Shown here piece after piece: positions 1 through 5,905 of a stretch of DNA of 7,493 nucleotides. Both the position numbers and the translations under genes were made by a program. The notes beneath the pieces were generated by a model. It was not told the DNA's origin, did not search any database, and was given only the letters and a program-made list of their open reading frames with translations. Location of the stretch: NCBI GenBank assembly GCA_041907025.1, contig JAYRIB010000016.1:1-7493 (forward strand). Direction: 5' to 3'. The stretch comes from CAYPSN01 sp041907025. Its GTDB lineage: Bacteria; Patescibacteriota; Saccharimonadia; CAILAD01; JADZBC01. How positions within the stretch are numbered: the stretch's first letter is position 1; every line of letters begins with the position of its first letter.

Positions 1-1
1 C

Positions 2-187
2 CGCAGCACGATCCACCCGTTCACGAAGGCGAACTTCTACCTGCTTCCCTCGAAGCTCGCCCTCTCCTTGTTCAAGGATGCTGTGGGCCTCGGCCAACGA
101 CAACCCCGCATCTTCCTGAACCGCGCACGTGGCCTCGGCTCGCACGCCCACCAGGCGTCCGTTCCGTTCCCCAACGTCGCCACCTGA
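2..187 (+). CDS. 3' end of an unrecognised GC-rich gene (5' truncated by window edge)
   Basis: Reading from base 2 gives 61 open codons ending in TGA at 185-187; the start lies outside the window. I do not recognise the product. The visible tail runs RSTIHPFTKANFYLLPSK to the end FPNVAT, with basic stretches and no obvious membrane segment. Coding is supported by third-position bias: 52 of 61 codons end in G or C (about 85%), with AAG, TTC, ATC and CTC preferred. rplU, by contrast, freely mixes codons such as AAA, GAA and GTT. The stop is followed at once by hairpins, as expected for the end of a transcript. The same codon style recurs only in the genes at 5793-6232. A minus-strand frame (about 37-249) is also open, but its GTG start lies just past a terminator-like hairpin that it would have to encode, so I prefer the plus strand. 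Confidence 0.55.
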   Translation, partial: RSTIHPFTKANFYLLPSKLALSLFKDAVGLGQRQPRIFLNRARGLGSHAHQASVPFPNVAT

Positions 188-243
188 CCCCACGCATGGG
201 GTTCGACCCTCCACTCAGAGCTACGGCTCTGTGGTGGAGGGTC
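187..243 (+). terminator. Double hairpin, U-less terminator-like
   Basis: A 6-bp hairpin (187-192 with 197-202) begins within the TGA stop. It is followed by a long hairpin with a 10-bp outer stem (205-214 with 234-243) and a 6-bp inner stem (216-221 with 226-231). The loop is C(TACG)G, a member of the very stable UNCG tetraloop class. No T-run follows, so it resembles the U-less terminators common in actinobacteria and their phages rather than the T-tailed terminator of rplU. The outer stem is symmetrical and could work in both directions. Confidence 0.65.
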
Positions 244-296
244 GTTCACGTTTAGCCTTCTTGCGCGCCCTAACCTGATAATATTGCCTCAAGCCA

Positions 297-325
297 TTTA
301 CAAAGCCGTTGGTTTTTGCTATCAT
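297..325 (+). promoter_or_regulatory. rplU promoter (extended -10)
   Basis: The -35 TTTACA (297-302) is followed by a 17-nt spacer and the -10 TATCAT (320-325), preceded by the extended -10 element TGC (317-319). Transcription should start near 332, giving a leader of about 34 nt before the rplU ATG. The leader contains AAGG at 351-354, a modest SD 11 nt from the ATG. The same TGCTATCAT element with a 17-nt spacer recurs at 5702-5730. Confidence 0.7.
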
Positions 326-365
326 TATTTATTGACTAGCTTAACAAGACAAGGTAACAGATATC

Positions 366-671
366 ATGATCGCAGTAATCGAAGCCGGCTCCAAACAATA
401 CATCGTAGAAAAAGGCCAAACTATCCAGACAGAGCTGATAGGGGACGCTGAATCTATGGAGTTTAAACCGCTACTCGTGATTGATGGCGACAAGATCCAC
501 GTTGGTAAGCCAACCCTAGAGAACGCCGTAGTTAAGGCTACGGTTGCCAAAGAAGTTGTTAAGGGTGACAAAGTCGTCATCCTTAAGTACAAAGCCAAGA
601 AGCGCCAGAGCACCAAGACTGGCCACCGCCAGAAGTATTCGAGCGTGACTATCACCGATATCAAAGCCTAA
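366..671 (+). CDS. rplU: 50S ribosomal protein L21
   Basis: The protein (101 aa) is a structural component of the large ribosomal subunit and binds 23S rRNA. Recognition rests on the N-terminal MIAVIEAGSKQYIVEKG, the central VGKPTLENAVVKATV and the basic C-terminal KKRQSTKTGHRQKYSSVTI, which matches the family's KR..GHRQ.Y..V.I signature. Length is typical. The ATG follows a short leader with a weak SD. The gene stands alone between its own promoter and terminator. In most bacteria rplU is followed by rpmA (L27) and often obg, and neither is present here. Composition is intermediate and serves as the host reference for the window. Confidence 0.97.
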   Translation: MIAVIEAGSKQYIVEKGQTIQTELIGDAESMEFKPLLVIDGDKIHVGKPTLENAVVKATVAKEVVKGDKVVILKYKAKKRQSTKTGHRQKYSSVTITDIKA

Positions 672-691
672 ACGCGCTTTGCTCTACTAAT

Positions 692-718
692 AAACCGCTC
701 GATCATCGGGCGGTTTTT
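692..718 (+). terminator. Rho-independent terminator of rplU
   Basis: A 10-bp stem (692-701 with 707-716, one G.T pair) closes a 5-nt loop ATCAT and runs into TTTTT (714-718). It lies 20 nt after the rplU stop. The T-run is immediately followed by the -10 box of the next gene, so terminator and promoter are nested. Confidence 0.9.
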
Positions 719-721
719 AGG

Positions 722-733
722 TATGATTACCTT
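722..733 (+). promoter_or_regulatory. -10 box of a probably leaderless gene
   Basis: TATGAT at 722-727 is followed by exactly 6 nt and the ATG at 734, so a start 7 nt after the -10 would fall on the A of the ATG. There is no good -35, because its place is taken by the rplU terminator stem, and no SD. The same 6-nt geometry occurs before trxB and the DUF1801 gene. Confidence 0.5.
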
Positions 734-1261
734 ATGTATGCGCTAATACTCTCGTTCTTGGTCGCCAATCTTACTCACCTGTATGTACTTATACGTCACC
801 GGCAATCAAAACTCCCCACCATCAGTGAGCGCGCCGTACAAACAAAGACTTCGCTAGCTCTTTATGTAGCAGGGCATGTTTTGGCTGGCTTAGCTTTCGC
901 TGGCTTCGCGTATCAGTTCTTTTGGCTGAATATAGGCAGTCAACCACTCTTCAGCTTAGCCATCCTGGGTGTCCTCTTTGAGTGGCTGCAGGCCCTTGTG
1001 CCTGCCAGAGGTAAGTATGAGAAACCTCACCGCAGATTAGCCTATGGCATGAGCGGCCTCATGGTGCTACTTGGCATTGGGGCCATTATCAGCCTGCCAC
1101 TTACGCCAATCACCCGCATTGTATTGGTCGCTATTGAAGCAGTTATCATCTTCGGCTATCCCCTTGTCCGAAAGCTCCCCCAGAAGTACTTCTGGACCAT
1201 CCAAGTCCTCAACATCAACTTGTTCTATCTTCAGATGTTTATACTTTATCTAACCTTCTAA
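734..1261 (+). CDS. Six-helix integral membrane protein, unknown function
   Basis: The protein (175 aa) is strongly hydrophobic. Likely helices lie at about 2-20, 41-64, 71-89, 103-122, 126-145 and 152-174, with basic loops after helix 1 (RHRQSK) and helix 3 (ARGKYEKPHRR), suggesting both face the cytoplasm. I see no catalytic or transport motif and cannot assign a family. Polar residues inside helices (H15, H48, E83) may matter functionally. The start is set by the first ATG, just 6 nt after a -10 box, with no SD. The 3' end overlaps the convergent deoxyribosyltransferase-like gene by 12 bp. Confidence 0.8.
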   Translation: MYALILSFLVANLTHLYVLIRHRQSKLPTISERAVQTKTSLALYVAGHVLAGLAFAGFAYQFFWLNIGSQPLFSLAILGVLFEWLQALVPARGKYEKPHRRLAYGMSGLMVLLGIGAIISLPLTPITRIVLVAIEAVIIFGYPLVRKLPQKYFWTIQVLNINLFYLQMFILYLTF

Positions 1262-1657
1262 GTCTGCAATTACATCTTCAATCTTATCTAAATGAACAAC
1301 TATAGGATGCAGGTAAAAGACGGAGAGATGATTCCTGGGACCAATCACGTAAACCTTTGGGCTTTTGCGCAGCTGATGAGTAGCCAGTGCCGCTCCAAGT
1401 TCAACATACATGCCTTTTCCGACCGCCTCATTGCCACTGACTAGCACGTAAACATCACAGTCCAATACGCCCTGAATATCTTTCTCTGCGCGAATACCAG
1501 ATTCCTGTTTATTCGCTAACTTATCCTCAGCTCCGCCGAGAAATGTGTCTGTCTGAGTCCAATCATGAGTAACCTCATGGCCAGCCGCCTCTACGGCATG
1601 CATGGCAGCTCGTACGTTTGCAATGTCGTTAATCTGTCCTGAAATGAAGAATTTCAT
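1250..1657 (-). CDS. Nucleoside 2-deoxyribosyltransferase-like protein
   Basis: The protein (135 aa) has the layout of the nucleoside 2-deoxyribosyltransferase superfamily: an opening strand and glycine loop (MKFFISGQIND, where relatives have an AGP-type loop), a central acidic stretch with DCDVYVLV (residues 66-73), and GKGMYVELGAAL (80-91). E86 aligns with the family's catalytic nucleophile in the GT..E.G.A motif. Family members swap or hydrolyse bases on deoxynucleosides or nucleotides; the substrate here cannot be told. It is the last gene of the minus-strand operon, starting 12 nt after the lipase stop with AAGGG directly against the ATG, so translation may depend on coupling. Length is slightly below the usual 140-160 aa. 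Related short-chain nucleotide hydrolases share this fold. Confidence 0.75.
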   Translation of the reverse strand: MKFFISGQINDIANVRAAMHAVEAAGHEVTHDWTQTDTFLGGAEDKLANKQESGIRAEKDIQGVLDCDVYVLVSGNEAVGKGMYVELGAALATHQLRKSPKVYVIGPRNHLSVFYLHPIVVHLDKIEDVIADLEG

Positions 1658-1669
1658 CCCTTAGTAGCG

Positions 1670-3082
1670 CTACCTACAGCTCGAAGTCACTGGCTGGCCG
1701 TTACGAACGGCTAGCATCCAAGCCATCGTGTCGCTATAGCTTTGTGCCATCGTGTCGTAGTGGGTCGCAGTTGGATATATCTTAACCGTTACACTACCAC
1801 CGCCCAAGCCACATAAACGTTGACGCAAGGTTTCTGACTGGCTCGGCAATACTACGTTGTCACGCTGCCCATGGTTAATCAGCTTTGCCGTATCAGTGGC
1901 CACAGTGGCCGCGCGATTCTTGGCCATGTCGTTTGCTAAATCGCTATAGTTACCAGATAAGTCACCGCGCGCCAAGGCGGCTAAGAATGGTGGTTGATAA
2001 ATAGCTGCCGACACCTTGCCCCAATGCGGAATCACCGTGTTAATACACTGCGTTGCAATATCGCTGGTCAGGCTTTGTTGCCACTTAGGTAATAGGTAAG
2101 AGTTAAGGTCGTATGATTTGCGATAGTAGTCCTGATAGGCCGCCAGCACAAATGGTCCAAACCAGTTAATGTTTGCGCCCTTGGTAATGTCTGACAAAGT
2201 CGTCTGTACATCGCTGACTGGCCCAAAGCCAACCAAGCCTTTAATCTTGAGCTCGGGTGCGTAATCCGGCGCTATCGTATCGGCCCACAAGGCCGCGTGG
2301 CCACCCTGTGAGTAACCAGACATAAAGATGTTATCTGAATCTATCATCGTCTTGGTATTAGGTAGGTTGTTGAGCAAACGAATACTATCCAACACAGCTC
2401 GTCCTTCCTGAGCGCCGATCATGTAATGATGCATGCGACTCGCGTCGCGCATACCCTCATAGTCAGTGGTGACCACTACGTAGCCCTGGGCAGCGTAGGC
2501 GGCCAGGAGTGAGTCATAGTTGGCCCAGTTGGCCACGGCGGGCTTCTCTAAACTCGCTGCACAACGATCATCAATACCAGTGGTACCAGGTGCGAAGGCA
2601 AACACGGGCAGGTTGGCACTAGCAGTTGCCGTAGATGGTCGATACACACGTGCATAGACTCCTACCTCGCGGCCTTCTTCATCCGACGACGAATAGCGGA
2701 TAACCTGCTTGGTTATACCCGTGGTCACAGGCAAGCTGTAGGTTTTGTTTGTTTGCAAAATTAATGCCTTGGTTGCCGCCACGTCATAGCTGGTCGCTGG
2801 CTCGGTGCTCAGCACCTTGCCGAACTTCGGCTGTGGGTTCTCAGGCCGAACTAGTCGAGTCAGGAGATTACGCGACTGGACAGAACCTTCGCTTGTAAAC
2901 AAAGCGTAGACAAAGTAAGCCAACACCATCAGGGCACAGGTTAAGCCAAGCCATATCAGTACCTTCCACCAATTACGGCGGCGTTTTACAACTGGGCGTG
3001 GCAGAGGTGGCATATAGGCACTATGTTGAGAGCTTTGATTTGGCTTCTTCTTTACTTGCTTGTTCTTAGGAGGATTCTTCAT
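1670..3082 (-). CDS. Membrane-anchored secretory-lipase-like alpha/beta hydrolase
   Basis: From the ATG at 3082 the protein has 470 aa. A Lys/Pro/Gln-rich cytoplasmic tail (1-38) precedes one membrane helix (about 39-62, starting NWWKVLIWLGL) without a cleavage site, so it is a signal anchor placing the catalytic domain outside. The domain has the oxyanion region FAFAPGTTG, TDYEGM, the nucleophile elbow GYSQGGHAALWA (Ser258), then WADTIAPDYAPEL. Asp408 (HGQRDNVVLP) and His441 (ATHYD) complete a plausible triad. This order fits the secretory lipase (LIP, PF03583-like) family of esterases and lipases. Four extracellular Cys (174, 346, 424, 469) could form disulfides. It starts 5 nt after the GNAT stop. 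An upstream ATG at 3115 would add 11 residues and overlap GNAT by 28 nt; neither start has a clear SD. The actual substrate is unknown. Confidence 0.85.
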   Translation of the reverse strand: MKNPPKNKQVKKKPNQSSQHSAYMPPLPRPVVKRRRNWWKVLIWLGLTCALMVLAYFVYALFTSEGSVQSRNLLTRLVRPENPQPKFGKVLSTEPATSYDVAATKALILQTNKTYSLPVTTGITKQVIRYSSSDEEGREVGVYARVYRPSTATASANLPVFAFAPGTTGIDDRCAASLEKPAVANWANYDSLLAAYAAQGYVVVTTDYEGMRDASRMHHYMIGAQEGRAVLDSIRLLNNLPNTKTMIDSDNIFMSGYSQGGHAALWADTIAPDYAPELKIKGLVGFGPVSDVQTTLSDITKGANINWFGPFVLAAYQDYYRKSYDLNSYLLPKWQQSLTSDIATQCINTVIPHWGKVSAAIYQPPFLAALARGDLSGNYSDLANDMAKNRAATVATDTAKLINHGQRDNVVLPSQSETLRQRLCGLGGGSVTVKIYPTATHYDTMAQSYSDTMAWMLAVRNGQPVTSSCR

Positions 3083-3087
3083 ACTGT

Positions 3088-3585
3088 TTACGTTAGTGAC
3101 CTTCTCATAATACATACATCTTGACCACCAATAAAGCCCTTAGCAAGCCGTTCGGTGACAAAACCATAGCGTTCATAAAACGGTGCGTGGTCGTAGGTGA
3201 CAAGCTCAACCGCCCTCAGCTGCTTGGCTTGTAGCCACCGAAACGCTTCATTGAGTAAATCGGCGCCCAGTCCTCGACCGCGGTGTGCTGGCTCCACGTA
3301 CAGCCAGAATATATCGCCGCAGTCAGACCCAGGCCGCGTAGAGCCAATAATGTAACCAACGAGTGTACGCTTGGCCCACAGCCCCAGCAACAGTCGGTTT
3401 GGTCGCACACTGCCAAGCGCGAGCTTCGATACTGTGTTTTGACGCTTCGTAGCTCGCAGGTAATCAGCACCATAGTAGGCAAAGTCTTTTTCTAGGGCGT
3501 CAGCAAACAATCGACTAAGCGCTACGACCTGCTGCGGATGTACGTGAGCAAGATGGTACAAGCCATCAATTCGTCTTTTAACCAT
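3088..3585 (-). CDS. GNAT-family N-acetyltransferase
   Basis: The protein (165 aa) transfers an acetyl group from acetyl-CoA to an amine; the acceptor is unknown. The acetyl-CoA binding motif is clear: DIFWLYVEPAHRGRGLGADLL (residues 91-111), with RGRGLG at 102-107 forming the pyrophosphate loop. The C-terminal APFYERYGFVTE (134-145) is the usual beta6-beta7 signature. The chosen ATG (3583-3585) lies in an 8-nt overlap with the GGDEF stop (ATGGTTAA), implying translational coupling. An ATG at 3636 would add 17 residues lying wholly inside the GGDEF gene and is less likely. It forms the middle of the trxB operon. Confidence 0.9.
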   Translation of the reverse strand: MVKRRIDGLYHLAHVHPQQVVALSRLFADALEKDFAYYGADYLRATKRQNTVSKLALGSVRPNRLLLGLWAKRTLVGYIIGSTRPGSDCGDIFWLYVEPAHRGRGLGADLLNEAFRWLQAKQLRAVELVTYDHAPFYERYGFVTERLAKGFIGGQDVCIMRRSLT

Positions 3586-4171
3586 ACTGCTCGACTCTAT
3601 TGCGGCCTTCGGCCTTAGCTCGGTAGAGCGCCTCATCGGCTTCGGTGAGTAATTGGTGAAGGCTCATGCCAGAGCGCATTGCCGACACCCCAAATGAAGC
3701 CGTCACAGAGATGTCATCACCTCCGACCTGTAGCTTCATACTCTCTATGTTAGTGCGTAGCTCTTCGGCTATTTGCGTAGCACGCGCCAAGTCTGCCCCT
3801 ACTAAGCCGACGACGATCTCCTCGCCACCATAGCGACCTACAATATCGACAGCCCGCAAGCTGCGCTTAATGACTTGGGCTACCTCGCGCAACACCACAT
3901 CGCCGACACCGTGACCATGTGTGTCGTTAATCTGTTTGAAGAAATCAATATCAATAAAGACAACGCTCAACGCCTTTACCACCAGCGATTTTCGTCTATC
4001 AGGATCACTGAGGTGAAAATCAACTTCCTTCACATATGCATCGAGCGCGTGCATAAGCCCACGCCGACTCAGGATGTTCATGAGATCATCAGTACGTAGC
4101 TCAGCCTCAAGCTCAGCTACGCGCTGCTTGAGCCGCCTAATCTCCCTATCCCGAGCGTCCGCCGGCGTCAC
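3578..4171 (-). CDS. Cytoplasmic diguanylate cyclase (GGDEF domain)
   Basis: The protein (197 aa) has a short N-terminal coiled coil (about 5-27, REIRRLKQRVAELEAEL) and one GGDEF domain, which makes cyclic di-GMP from two GTP. Visible motifs are VFIDIDFFKQINDTHGHGVGD (71-91, metal and nucleotide contacts D74, N82, D83) and the active-site loop RYGGEEI (113-119), with Ile where Phe is usual. RAVD (106-109) sits five residues before GGEE, exactly where the RxxD inhibitory site of PleD lies, so product inhibition is likely. There is no sensor or membrane segment; the coiled coil probably drives dimerisation. The start is GTG, directly abutting the trxB TAA, with SD AGAGGA 4 nt upstream inside trxB. 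It is cotranscribed with trxB, which hints at a redox or stress link, by inference only. Confidence 0.93.
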   Translation of the reverse strand: MTPADARDREIRRLKQRVAELEAELRTDDLMNILSRRGLMHALDAYVKEVDFHLSDPDRRKSLVVKALSVVFIDIDFFKQINDTHGHGVGDVVLREVAQVIKRSLRAVDIVGRYGGEEIVVGLVGADLARATQIAEELRTNIESMKLQVGGDDISVTASFGVSAMRSGMSLHQLLTEADEALYRAKAEGRNRVEQYG

Positions 4172-5098
4172 TTAGTCCTCTAAATCTACTAAATACCGTT
4201 CGGCCTCGAGTGCAGCCCTACAGCCATCGCCTGCCGCGGTAATGGCCTGACGGTAATGGGCATCTACCACGTCGCCAGCCGCAAACACGCCAGCTAGCTC
4301 AGTCTTAACCAGGTCGGTGGTGACCAGGTAACCCTTTTCATCGAGCGTCAGGGCCTCGGCAAACAACTTAGTTGCTGGAGTGTGGCCGATAGCTACAAAC
4401 ATTCCCTGGCAAGCAAAGTCTCGCTCGCTGCCATCTTTGGTGTCGCGCAGCCGCACACCCTCTACGCTGTCTTTGCCCAACACATCTACCACCTCGGCGT
4501 TCCATATAAACTCAACCTTCGGGTCGTTCATGGCCCGCTGCTGCATAATCTTGCTCGCCCGCAGGGTGTCACGGCGATGCACAATGTACACTTTACTAGC
4601 AAACTTGGTTAAGGCGTGCGCTTCTTCCATAGCTACATCACCACCACCGACCACCACTACTTCCTTGTCTCTAAAGAAGAATGCGTCGCAGGTGGCACAA
4701 GCACTTATGCCATGGCTCATGAGTCGCTGTTCGTTTTCTAAGCCCAACCAGTTAGCCGACGCGCCGGTCGAGATGATCACGGTCCTTGCCTGGTAAACTT
4801 CTTCGCCCACACAGACTTTCTTTACAGCGCCATCAAACTCAACTTTGGTTACAAACTCGCTGATGATCTCCGTGCCAAATCGCTTGGCCTGCGCCTTCAT
4901 CTCGTCCATCAGCGCTGGTCCGGTAATGCCGTCTTTAAAGCCAGGGAAGTTCTCCACCTCGCCCGTAAGCAGCAGCTGACCACCAGGCGTATCGCCAGCT
5001 ATCATCAGGGTGCTTAGACTGGCACGCGCCGTATAGATTGCGGCGGTGTATCCCGCCGGCCCCGCACCAATTATGACTACGTCGTAAACTTTATTCAT
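4172..5098 (-). CDS. trxB: Thioredoxin reductase (NADPH, FAD)
   Basis: The protein (308 aa) reduces thioredoxin with NADPH through FAD and a redox disulfide, in the cytoplasm. Domains in order: FAD-binding GAGPAG (11-16), TPGGQLLLTGEVENFPGF (37-54), redox CATCD (134-138), NADPH-binding GGGDVAMEEA (151-160; usually GGGDSAMEEA) with HRRD (174-177), and the C-terminal FAD motif GVFAAGDV. Length is typical of the low-molecular-weight class. HRR favours NADPH. The ATG at 5096-5098 gives the normal MNKVYDVVIIG start. A GTG 12 codons upstream would place the -10 box inside the gene and is rejected. It heads the five-gene operon and is probably leaderless. Confidence 0.97.
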   Translation of the reverse strand: MNKVYDVVIIGAGPAGYTAAIYTARASLSTLMIAGDTPGGQLLLTGEVENFPGFKDGITGPALMDEMKAQAKRFGTEIISEFVTKVEFDGAVKKVCVGEEVYQARTVIISTGASANWLGLENEQRLMSHGISACATCDAFFFRDKEVVVVGGGDVAMEEAHALTKFASKVYIVHRRDTLRASKIMQQRAMNDPKVEFIWNAEVVDVLGKDSVEGVRLRDTKDGSERDFACQGMFVAIGHTPATKLFAEALTLDEKGYLVTTDLVKTELAGVFAAGDVVDAHYRQAITAAGDGCRAALEAERYLVDLED

Positions 5099-5104
5099 CC
5101 TAGT

Positions 5105-5113
5105 ATTATAGCA
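5105..5113 (-). promoter_or_regulatory. trxB operon extended -10 promoter (leaderless)
   Basis: On the minus strand the sequence reads TGCTATAAT, a perfect extended -10 (TGC 5113-5111, TATAAT 5110-5105), then 6 nt (ACTAGG) and the trxB ATG. No convincing -35 lies 16-18 nt upstream. Transcription should start on or next to the A of the ATG, leaving no room for an SD in the mRNA. Confidence 0.75.
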
Positions 5114-5194
5114 ATCATCGCTCCGCTCCGCCACGTGCAGACGCGTGACTTGGCGATGGATTGTGCTTACGCTTAAGTCAGACTAAATGTAGCT

Positions 5195-5575
5195 CTAGCC
5201 TTCGATCGCTACACTGAACCCGCCGTAGGCCATCTTTTGCATGTCAGCAGGCATTTCAAAGTCAGATTGGTCACTGTATTCCTCGCCCATTTCTGCCATT
5301 ACCTTGCTGTTTACCTCGTCACGATGCTCTTTAGACTCAAACACAATAAACGAGAACCATACATTCTCGTCGGCCTTAGCACCTGTCATTTCCTGAAAGG
5401 CGCGGGATTTTTCGTCACCCATCTCTTGCTGCTTTAGGTCGTCACCCCTGCACTCAAAGTACTGAAGAGCGCCGTGCTTCATCCAAGAATCCCGCCCCAT
5501 CTTAGCCATTTCCTCGTAGGCAGTCTCTTTACCTTTTGGTACCACCAGCACAGATCCATCTACGTACTTAGCCAT
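5195..5575 (-). CDS. DUF1428 (YbaA-like) protein
   Basis: The protein (126 aa) matches the DUF1428 family as I know it from E. coli YbaA. MAKYVDGSVLVVPK opens the domain, followed by HGALQYFECRGDD (34-46), VWFSFIVFESKEHRDEVNSKVM (72-93) and the closing MAYGGFSVAIEG. The family folds as a small dimeric alpha+beta barrel, and its function is not established. The start is firm: AAGGAG at 5589-5584 lies 8 nt before the ATG. This is the strongest SD in the window and contrasts with its leaderless neighbours. The gap to trxB (96 nt) has no clear terminator, so some read-through into trxB is possible. I could not place its promoter within 5590-5700. Confidence 0.92.
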   Translation of the reverse strand: MAKYVDGSVLVVPKGKETAYEEMAKMGRDSWMKHGALQYFECRGDDLKQQEMGDEKSRAFQEMTGAKADENVWFSFIVFESKEHRDEVNSKVMAEMGEEYSDQSDFEMPADMQKMAYGGFSVAIEG

Positions 5576-5583
5576 TTTTACTA

Positions 5584-5589
5584 CTCCTT
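5584..5589 (-). promoter_or_regulatory. Strong Shine-Dalgarno of the DUF1428 gene
   Basis: AAGGAG on the minus strand, 8 nt before the ATG at 5575. It shows that the organism does use SD-led initiation, so the lack of an SD at trxB, DUF1801 and the 734 gene is meaningful. Confidence 0.85.
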
Positions 5590-5701
5590 CTTAATGCATA
5601 TCTACTTGTTTAGTTTACCGCTCACGCTAAAGTACACGAAAGATAGCTATATCCTCCGTTTTGTTCTCTAATATTGCCGTCCCATGGGTCCCTTCTATAT
5701 T

Positions 5702-5730
5702 TTGACTTTTTATTGATATTATGCTATCAT
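5702..5730 (+). promoter_or_regulatory. Promoter of the GC-rich cassette
   Basis: The -35 TTGACT (5702-5707), a 17-nt spacer and the -10 TATCAT (5725-5730) with extended TGC (5722-5724) make the best promoter in the window. The predicted start is near 5737, giving a leader of about 56 nt that contains the tandem repeat and the SD. The -10 element is identical to that of rplU, although the genes it drives have foreign codon use. Confidence 0.8.
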
Positions 5731-5746
5731 CACGTAGTTCTCAGTC

Positions 5747-5774
5747 CGAGACCATTTCCCCGAGACCATTTCCC
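5747..5774 (+). repeat. Two perfect tandem copies of a 14-bp unit
   Basis: The unit CGAGACCATTTCCC occurs at 5747-5760 and again, without a gap, at 5761-5774. It lies in the predicted leader, ending 4 nt before the SD of the 36-aa gene. It could be a regulator binding site, an RNA element or a simple slippage duplication. Confidence 0.9.
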
Positions 5775-5792
5775 GACCGGAAGGATATTTCC

Positions 5793-5903
5793 ATGAAGAA
5801 CCTCAAGAAGTGGGGCATGACGTTCGGCGCACTCAGCACCATCATCGCCCTCGTCAGCGAGATCCACGAGCTGTGGACCGAGAAGGAACAGGGGAAAGGA
5901 TAG
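5793..5903 (+). CDS. Small 36-aa hydrophobic protein, unknown
   Basis: The product has a basic start (MKNLKKW), a hydrophobic stretch (about 8-22, GMTFGALSTIIALVS) and a charged tail (EIHELWTEKEQGKG). This suits a single short membrane helix or an amphipathic peptide. The start is chosen because GGAAGGA (5779-5785) lies 7 nt before the ATG. An in-frame ATG at 5721 overlaps the -10 box and is ignored. TAG is followed after 2 nt by the GTG of the next gene, so the two are surely co-translated. Small phage holin-like, type I toxin-like and leader-peptide roles are all possible; I cannot choose between them. Confidence 0.65.
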   Translation: MKNLKKWGMTFGALSTIIALVSEIHELWTEKEQGKG

Positions 5904-5905
5904 CT

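Noticed and set aside
37..249. Open minus-strand frame of 70 codons over the left GC-rich segment
   Set aside because: It starts with GTG just past the long hairpin, encodes that hairpin, and lies opposite a frame with much better codon bias.
341..664. Long minus-strand frame opposite rplU
   Set aside because: Shadow of a certain ribosomal protein gene; no SD or family likeness.
4380..4796. Plus-strand frames of 138 and 76 codons inside trxB
   Set aside because: Antisense shadows of a well-conserved enzyme, with low-complexity Ser/Thr-rich translations.
5680..5695. Palindrome around CCCATGGG as an operator
   Set aside because: Only the central 8 bp are symmetrical; flanking bases do not pair.
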